A stretch of 64,000 nucleotides of DNA, taken from JAYFQF01 sp034927285. GTDB lineage: Bacteria; Bacillota; Peptococcia; DRI-13; UBA5745. This document shows, in pieces, positions 59,603 through 64,000 of the stretch (positions within the stretch are counted from its first letter, which is position 1; each line of letters begins with the position of its first letter). The position numbers and the translations under genes were made by a program. The notes under the pieces are model-generated. The model was not told the origin of the DNA. It searched no databases and saw nothing but the letters and a program-made list of their open reading frames with translations. Where the stretch lies: positions 27,862 to 91,861 of the forward strand of contig JAYFQF010000010.1 of the NCBI GenBank assembly GCA_034927285.1, read 5' to 3'.

Positions 59603-60994
59603 ATGCATGAATATGATACGATTGCGGCGGTGATTACCGCCCAGGGAATAGGCGCCATGGGCGCTTTGCGGATTTCCGGGCCTGAGGCTTTTGCGGCGGC
59701 GGCCCGGGTTTTCCGCAGTAAAAGCGGCAGGAGCCTGGCCCGGCTGGGGGACTATAGTCTGACCTTTGGCCATGTATATGACGGTGACGAATTGCTGGAC
59801 CAGGCCCTTTTGCTGAAGATGTCGGGGCCGAAAAGCTATACCGGCCAGGACGTGGCGGAACTGCAATGCCATGGGGGACCCTTGGTGCTCAGCCGCCTTT
59901 TGGAGGCGGTGATTGCCGCCGGGGCCAGAGTCGCGGAACCCGGAGAATTTTCCCAGCGGGCCTTTATAAATGGCAAGCTGGACTTAAGCCAGGCGGAGGC
60001 CATCATGGATCTGGTGTCCGCCTCCAATCGGGTTTCTGCCGCCGCGGCGGCAGATCAGCTGGAGGGCAGCCTTTCCCGGAAAATCCGGGAGTTGAAAGAC
60101 CGGTTGATCGGGATATTGGCTGAGATCGAAGCGGAAATCGATTTCCCCGATGAAGAGCTGGTTCCAGGCGGCGGGGAAAAAGCGAACACCCTGGCAGTGA
60201 AAGTTGAAGAACTTCTTGGAGAAATCGGCAATATTTTGGCGGAGGCCCGGTATAGCCGGATTTACCGGGAAGGCCTGCGCCTGGTTTTTTACGGCAGACC
60301 CAACGCGGGAAAATCCAGCCTGCTGAATTCTCTTTTACAGGAACCCCGGGCTATCGTTACCGCCGAGCCGGGCACTACCCGGGATACTCTGGAAGAAAGG
60401 ATTCTGCTGCAGGGCATCCCGGTGATTCTGACGGATACGGCAGGCATCCGTCAGGCCGGCAGTCTGGCGGAGCAGGCCGGGGTAGACCGGGCCAGGGCCG
60501 CCGCCGCAGCAGCGGATCTGATCTTGTTTGTGATTGACGTGGAGGAAGGGCTGAATGAGGAAAACCGAAACCTTTTGCAGGACCTGGACCCTTCCCGGAC
60601 TCTGGTCATCATCAATAAGGCGGATCTTTTGACGGAAGAGGATCAGACGCTGCCCTGGCTGGAGGAGCTGCGGCAATGGCATTGGTGTTTATTATCGGCT
60701 CTATCGGAAGACAGCATGAAGGTTCTGGGAAAACATATCCGGCTGCATTATCTATCGGGAAAGCTTTCCTCCGGCCAGGGCCGGCTGATGCTGAACCAGC
60801 GCCAGATCGCCGCGGTGATGGAAGCGCAGGCGGCTTTGCGGGAAGTGGTTCAGGGGATCGAGGCAGGCGTTCCGGAGGATATGCTGGCTATTGATCTTCG
60901 CCGGGCCTGGGAAGCCTTGGGTAAAATCACCGGGGAGACGGTGAGCCAGGCGTTGGTGGCGGAAATTTTTTCGCGGTTTTGTTTAGGAAAATGA
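59603..60994 (+). CDS. mnmE: tRNA modification GTPase MnmE
   Basis: A 463-residue GTPase that with MnmG builds the cmnm5 group on wobble U34. The folate-binding N-terminal domain (DTIAAVITAQGIGAMGALRISGPEA) is followed by G1 FYGRPNAGKSSLLN, G3 LTDTAGIRQ and G4 IINKADLL. The C-terminal end FSRFCLGK gives the catalytic Cys (CxGK). Confidence 0.98.
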   Translation: MHEYDTIAAVITAQGIGAMGALRISGPEAFAAAARVFRSKSGRSLARLGDYSLTFGHVYDGDELLDQALLLKMSGPKSYTGQDVAELQCHGGPLVLSRLLEAVIAAGARVAEPGEFSQRAFINGKLDLSQAEAIMDLVSASNRVSAAAAADQLEGSLSRKIRELKDRLIGILAEIEAEIDFPDEELVPGGGEKANTLAVKVEELLGEIGNILAEARYSRIYREGLRLVFYGRPNAGKSSLLNSLLQEPRAIVTAEPGTTRDTLEERILLQGIPVILTDTAGIRQAGSLAEQAGVDRARAAAAAADLILFVIDVEEGLNEENRNLLQDLDPSRTLVIINKADLLTEEDQTLPWLEELRQWHWCLLSALSEDSMKVLGKHIRLHYLSGKLSSGQGRLMLNQRQIAAVMEAQAALREVVQGIEAGVPEDMLAIDLRRAWEALGKITGETVSQALVAEIFSRFCLGK

Positions 60995-61073
60995 ATTATT
61001 TCCCGGGAAATATTGGTCAGGTGAGATCTTGACCAGGCCCCCGGTGCAGGTTATTGGCGGAGGAGGATTTTTT

Positions 61074-62969
61074 ATGTCGTATTTTGCCGGAGAATATGAC
61101 TGTGTGGTAGTGGGAGCAGGCCATGCCGGCTGTGAGGCGGCTTTGGCGGCGGCCCGGCTGGGCTGCCGTACGCTGCTTTTAACAATTTCCAGAGATCAGA
61201 TCGCGTTAATGCCCTGTAATCCATCTATCGGCGGCCCGGCAAAAGGGGTAATCGTCAGGGAAATCGACGCCCTTGGCGGAGAAATGGGCGTCAATGCCGA
61301 CGCCACGGCTTTACAGGCAAAGACCTTAAATACGGGAAAAGGCCCGGCAGTTTACGCTTTGCGGGTTCAGTCGGACCGGTATGCCTATCAGCGGCGGATG
61401 ATCCGGGTGCTGGACAGCCAGCCTGGCCTTTTGGTACGGCAGAACGTGGCGGTTGCGCTGTTGCTGGACGAAAACCGCCGGCTTTATGGTGTGGAGACGG
61501 AGACCGGGGGCCGGTATAAGGCCGTGACCCTGATCCTTTGCACCGGCACTTATCTGAACAGCCGGATTATCCGGGGACATTCCAATGTGATGGGGGCGCC
61601 GGTGGGGCAGATGCCGGCCTACGGCCTGTCGGAGTCTTTAGAGGCCCAGGGCTTTAAGCTTCGAAGATTCAAAACGGGAACGCCGCCCCGGATTCATCAG
61701 CGGAGTATTGATTTCAGTAAAATGGCGGTTCAGCCCGGCGATCCCCGCCCCCGGCATTTTTCTTTTCTGGAGACGGAGGAGACCCGGCGGGATCTTCCGG
61801 ATCTGCCATGTTATCTGACTTACACCAACCCGGAGACTCATCGGGTGATCCGGGAAAATTTAAACAGCTCCTTGTTCTTTACCGGGGAATTGGCAGGGAT
61901 CGGGCCCCGCTATTGTCCCTCTATTGAAAACAAAGTGACCCGTTTTGCGGACAAAGACCGGCACCAGTTATTTGTAGAGCCGGAAGGCCTGGATTCCCGG
62001 GAATATTATTTTCAGGGCTTTTCTTCCGCCTTGCCGGAGGACGTCCAGGAGAAATTTCTGCATACGGTGGCCGGCATGGAAAAGGCGGAGGTCCTGCGTT
62101 CCGGCTACGCCATTGAATATGACGCCATCGACTCTTTGATCCTGCGGCATACGCTGGAGTGCAAAGAGGTGGAAGGCTTGTTTTTTGCCGGGCAGATCAA
62201 TGGCACCTCCGGTTACGAGGAAGCCGCCGCCCAGGGGTTGATTGCCGGGATAAATGCCGCTTTGAAAGTCCGGGGAAAAGAGCCTTTTGTGCTGACCAGG
62301 GCCGAAGCCTATATCGGGGTGCTGATCGACGACCTGGTGATCAAGGGGGTCAGCGAGCCTTACCGCATGCTGACCTCGGCGGCGGAGTACCGCCTGCTGC
62401 TGCGTCAGGATAACGCCGATTTACGCCTGACGGAGAAGGGTTATGCCATCGGGCTGGCCAGCCGGGAACGCTATGAGGCCTGCCTTCGGAAGAAGGCCCT
62501 GATTGAAGAGGGAATGACAAAGCTGAAAACTGCGGTTTTATCGCCCAAAAATCAAGCTTTAATGGAATTGCTGCGGGAAAAGGGCAGCGCCCTGCCTCCT
62601 CACGGCATCAGCCTGCTGGAGCTTCTGCGGCGGCCGGAACTGAATTATGACGACTTGCTGCGGCTGCCGGAGACCCCGGACTATCCGGCGGAGATAAGGG
62701 AGCAGCTGGATATCCAGGTCAGATATCAGGGATATATTGAAAAGCAGGCGGCGCAGGTAAAACAGTTTATCCGGCTGGAAGAAAAAAGGCTGCCGGCAGA
62801 TATCGACTATAGCTCCATCGGCGGATTGTCCTCGGAATCCAGGGAAAAGCTGAGTCTCAGACGGCCGGAGTTTTTAGGGCAGGCCCAAAGGATTACCGGG
62901 GTTACCCCGGCGGATATCGCCGTCTTGTTGATTTATCTGGAGCAGAGAGGATTGCGGAAGGATGAATAA
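61074..62969 (+). CDS. mnmG: tRNA uridine-5-carboxymethylaminomethyl modification enzyme MnmG
   Basis: A 631-residue FAD enzyme, partner of MnmE. CVVVGAGHAGCEAALAAARLG binds FAD, NPSIGGPAKGVIVREIDALGGEMG and FKTGTPPRI are family blocks, and SAAEYRLLLRQDNADLRL marks the tRNA-binding end. ATG 61074 has GGAGGAGG seven bases upstream. Confidence 0.98.
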   Translation: MSYFAGEYDCVVVGAGHAGCEAALAAARLGCRTLLLTISRDQIALMPCNPSIGGPAKGVIVREIDALGGEMGVNADATALQAKTLNTGKGPAVYALRVQSDRYAYQRRMIRVLDSQPGLLVRQNVAVALLLDENRRLYGVETETGGRYKAVTLILCTGTYLNSRIIRGHSNVMGAPVGQMPAYGLSESLEAQGFKLRRFKTGTPPRIHQRSIDFSKMAVQPGDPRPRHFSFLETEETRRDLPDLPCYLTYTNPETHRVIRENLNSSLFFTGELAGIGPRYCPSIENKVTRFADKDRHQLFVEPEGLDSREYYFQGFSSALPEDVQEKFLHTVAGMEKAEVLRSGYAIEYDAIDSLILRHTLECKEVEGLFFAGQINGTSGYEEAAAQGLIAGINAALKVRGKEPFVLTRAEAYIGVLIDDLVIKGVSEPYRMLTSAAEYRLLLRQDNADLRLTEKGYAIGLASRERYEACLRKKALIEEGMTKLKTAVLSPKNQALMELLREKGSALPPHGISLLELLRRPELNYDDLLRLPETPDYPAEIREQLDIQVRYQGYIEKQAAQVKQFIRLEEKRLPADIDYSSIGGLSSESREKLSLRRPEFLGQAQRITGVTPADIAVLLIYLEQRGLRKDE

Positions 62970-63723
62970 AGGAGTATTAGAAGCCTGGCTGAAAAATTAT
63001 TTAATCAAAGGCAGGCCCTGGGAAAGACCGGAGACGCCAAAAGCCGGGGAAGGTCAGCTGGCCCTGCTGCTGGAGCAGTTTAACCGGTATACGCAGCTTC
63101 TGCAGGAATGGAATGAAAAAGTAAACCTGACCGCCATCTTGGATCCCGATGAAATTCAGGTCAAGCATTATTTGGATTCTTTGCTTTTGCTTCAGGCGGA
63201 TTGCTGGGGCCCGGGCCTGCGTATTGCCGATGTCGGCAGCGGCGCCGGGTTTCCGGGGCTGCCTTTAAAGTTGGTTGAGCCTACGGCGGCCATAGATTTT
63301 TTTGATTCTTCCGGCAAACGGGTGAATTTTTTGAACCTGGTCACGGCGCAGTTGAAGATTTCCGGCGCTGCGGCATATCATCTTCGGGCCGAGGAAGCCG
63401 GACGAAAACCCGAGTTCCGGGAAAAATACGACTTGGCGGTATCCCGGGCCGTGGCTGTGCTGCCTTTGCTTTTGGAATACTGCCTGCCGCTGGTGAAAAA
63501 GGGCGGGTTTTTTGCCGCCTATAAAGGCCCCGCTTATCAAGAAGAGTTGAAGGCGTCAAAAAAAGCCCTGGAGCTGCTTTGCGGCAGGCTGGTCCAGGTG
63601 CTGGCGGAGGAACTGCCGCAGAGCCAGGGCAGCCGCAGTATTTTGATTTTTGAGAAGACGGGAAATATCCCCGGGAAATATCCGCGCCGTCCCGGGCTGC
63701 CGGCCAGACAACCGCTAGTTTAA
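62962..63723 (+). CDS. rsmG: 16S rRNA (guanine527-N7)-methyltransferase RsmG
   Basis: A 253-residue methyltransferase. YTQLLQEWNEKVNLTAI and HYLDSLLLL precede the SAM motif IADVGSGAGFPGLPLKLV; SSGKRVNFLN and AVSRAVAVLPLLLEYC follow. The last 20 residues, Pro/Arg-rich, are extra. It overlaps mnmG by 8 bases. The next 150 bases have no gene and no clear terminator. Confidence 0.96.
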   Translation: MNKGVLEAWLKNYLIKGRPWERPETPKAGEGQLALLLEQFNRYTQLLQEWNEKVNLTAILDPDEIQVKHYLDSLLLLQADCWGPGLRIADVGSGAGFPGLPLKLVEPTAAIDFFDSSGKRVNFLNLVTAQLKISGAAAYHLRAEEAGRKPEFREKYDLAVSRAVAVLPLLLEYCLPLVKKGGFFAAYKGPAYQEELKASKKALELLCGRLVQVLAEELPQSQGSRSILIFEKTGNIPGKYPRRPGLPARQPLV

Positions 63724-63873
63724 TGCCGGGCCTGCGGCAAAGAGCCTGAGCAGCCGGATAGAACCGCAATGAGTATTGTACGGTAATTCCGTATCATGAC
63801 CTTCAAAAGCCGCTATTATAATAGGAAGAAACTGCGTATTTTTTGTTGCTTTTTTATTTCTTGAATTGTCAAG

Positions 63874-64000
63874 TCAAGTGCAACGATTGATTAAAGAAGA
63901 CTTCATGAGGCGATTTCCAGCCTAAGCATTTGCGAGGCCTAAAATTTAGTTTTTCAACGAAACCAGCAATATCGATTTCGGACGAGAGTGCAATATCAAA
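63874..64000 (-). mobile_element. IS30-family transposase, C-terminal end (continues beyond window)
   Basis: On the minus strand the frame from the window edge reads FDIALSSEIDIAGFVEKLNF, then RPRKCLGWKSPHEVFF and LHLT before TGA. The RPRKxLGWKxPxEVF block is the hallmark end of IS30-family DDE transposases. The 150 bases to its left are AT-rich and probably include the right inverted repeat, which I could not delimit. Only 42 residues lie within the window. Confidence 0.9.

Overview
The window is a chromosomal stretch of an endospore-forming, anaerobic Bacillota (class Clostridia) with a GC-rich genome. It has complete spore-germinant receptor genes, a Clostridia-type origin order (gyrA-gyrB-recF-dnaN-dnaA | rpmH-rnpA-yidD-yidC-jag-mnmE-mnmG-rsmG), a serine T-box operon next to serS and tRNA-Ser as I recall from Peptococcaceae-like lineages, and a full amino-acid fermentation locus. 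Strand bias agrees with an origin at 55.4-56.8 kb: genes left of it are mostly on the minus strand and those right of it are on the plus strand. Species cannot be named from the sequence.

0-2.5 kb: the 3' end of feoB, a Cys-rich FeoB partner, about 1 kb with no gene, and an Hsp20 gene with a CIRCE operator inside its promoter. 2.7-17.6 kb: the methylaspartate route of glutamate fermentation. Glutamate mutase (glmS, glmL, glmE), methylaspartate ammonia-lyase, a two-subunit mesaconase, and citramalate/citrate-lyase-type subunits (citD, citE, citF) are on the minus strand with a GntR regulator. Lyase maturation genes are divergent (citC and a citX-citG fusion), and between them lies a P-loop protein with an alanyl-tRNA-synthetase SAD-like domain. 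Predicted products are acetate and pyruvate; ackA lies at 47-48 kb.

17.7-24 kb: an amidohydrolase, two very small membrane proteins that each precede a sodium:solute symporter gene, a scrambled locus where both symporters are cut short around an arginine deiminase fragment, and two paralogous regulators with two AraC-type HTH units each. 24.2-28.9 kb: a Bce-like peptide-sensing module (ABC permease, ATPase, histidine kinase, response regulator). 29-31.6 kb: a methyltransferase and a Mef-like MFS exporter behind a promoter, mini-ORF and terminator leader. 31.7-33.2 kb: a secreted beta-propeller protein.

33.2-38.3 kb: tRNA-Ser, a small DnaA-box cluster, serS, serA and a class V aminotransferase under a T-box. 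38.6-41.6 kb: an ECF sigma/anti-sigma pair and two membrane proteins of unknown role. 41.7-45.9 kb: a gerA-gerC-small protein-gerB germinant receptor operon. 46-48.4 kb: a GNAT acetyltransferase, ComFB and ackA. 48.5-63.7 kb: the origin region. The last 127 bases are the C-terminal end of an IS30-family transposase.

Most notable: a DnaA whose own promoter and ribosome-binding site allow only domains III-IV; the P-loop/SAD protein inside the lyase-maturation operon; the truncated symporter/deiminase locus; the attenuator-like leader before the methyltransferase; and a recurring habit of Ala/Glu/Pro-rich duplicated inserts inside otherwise conserved enzymes.
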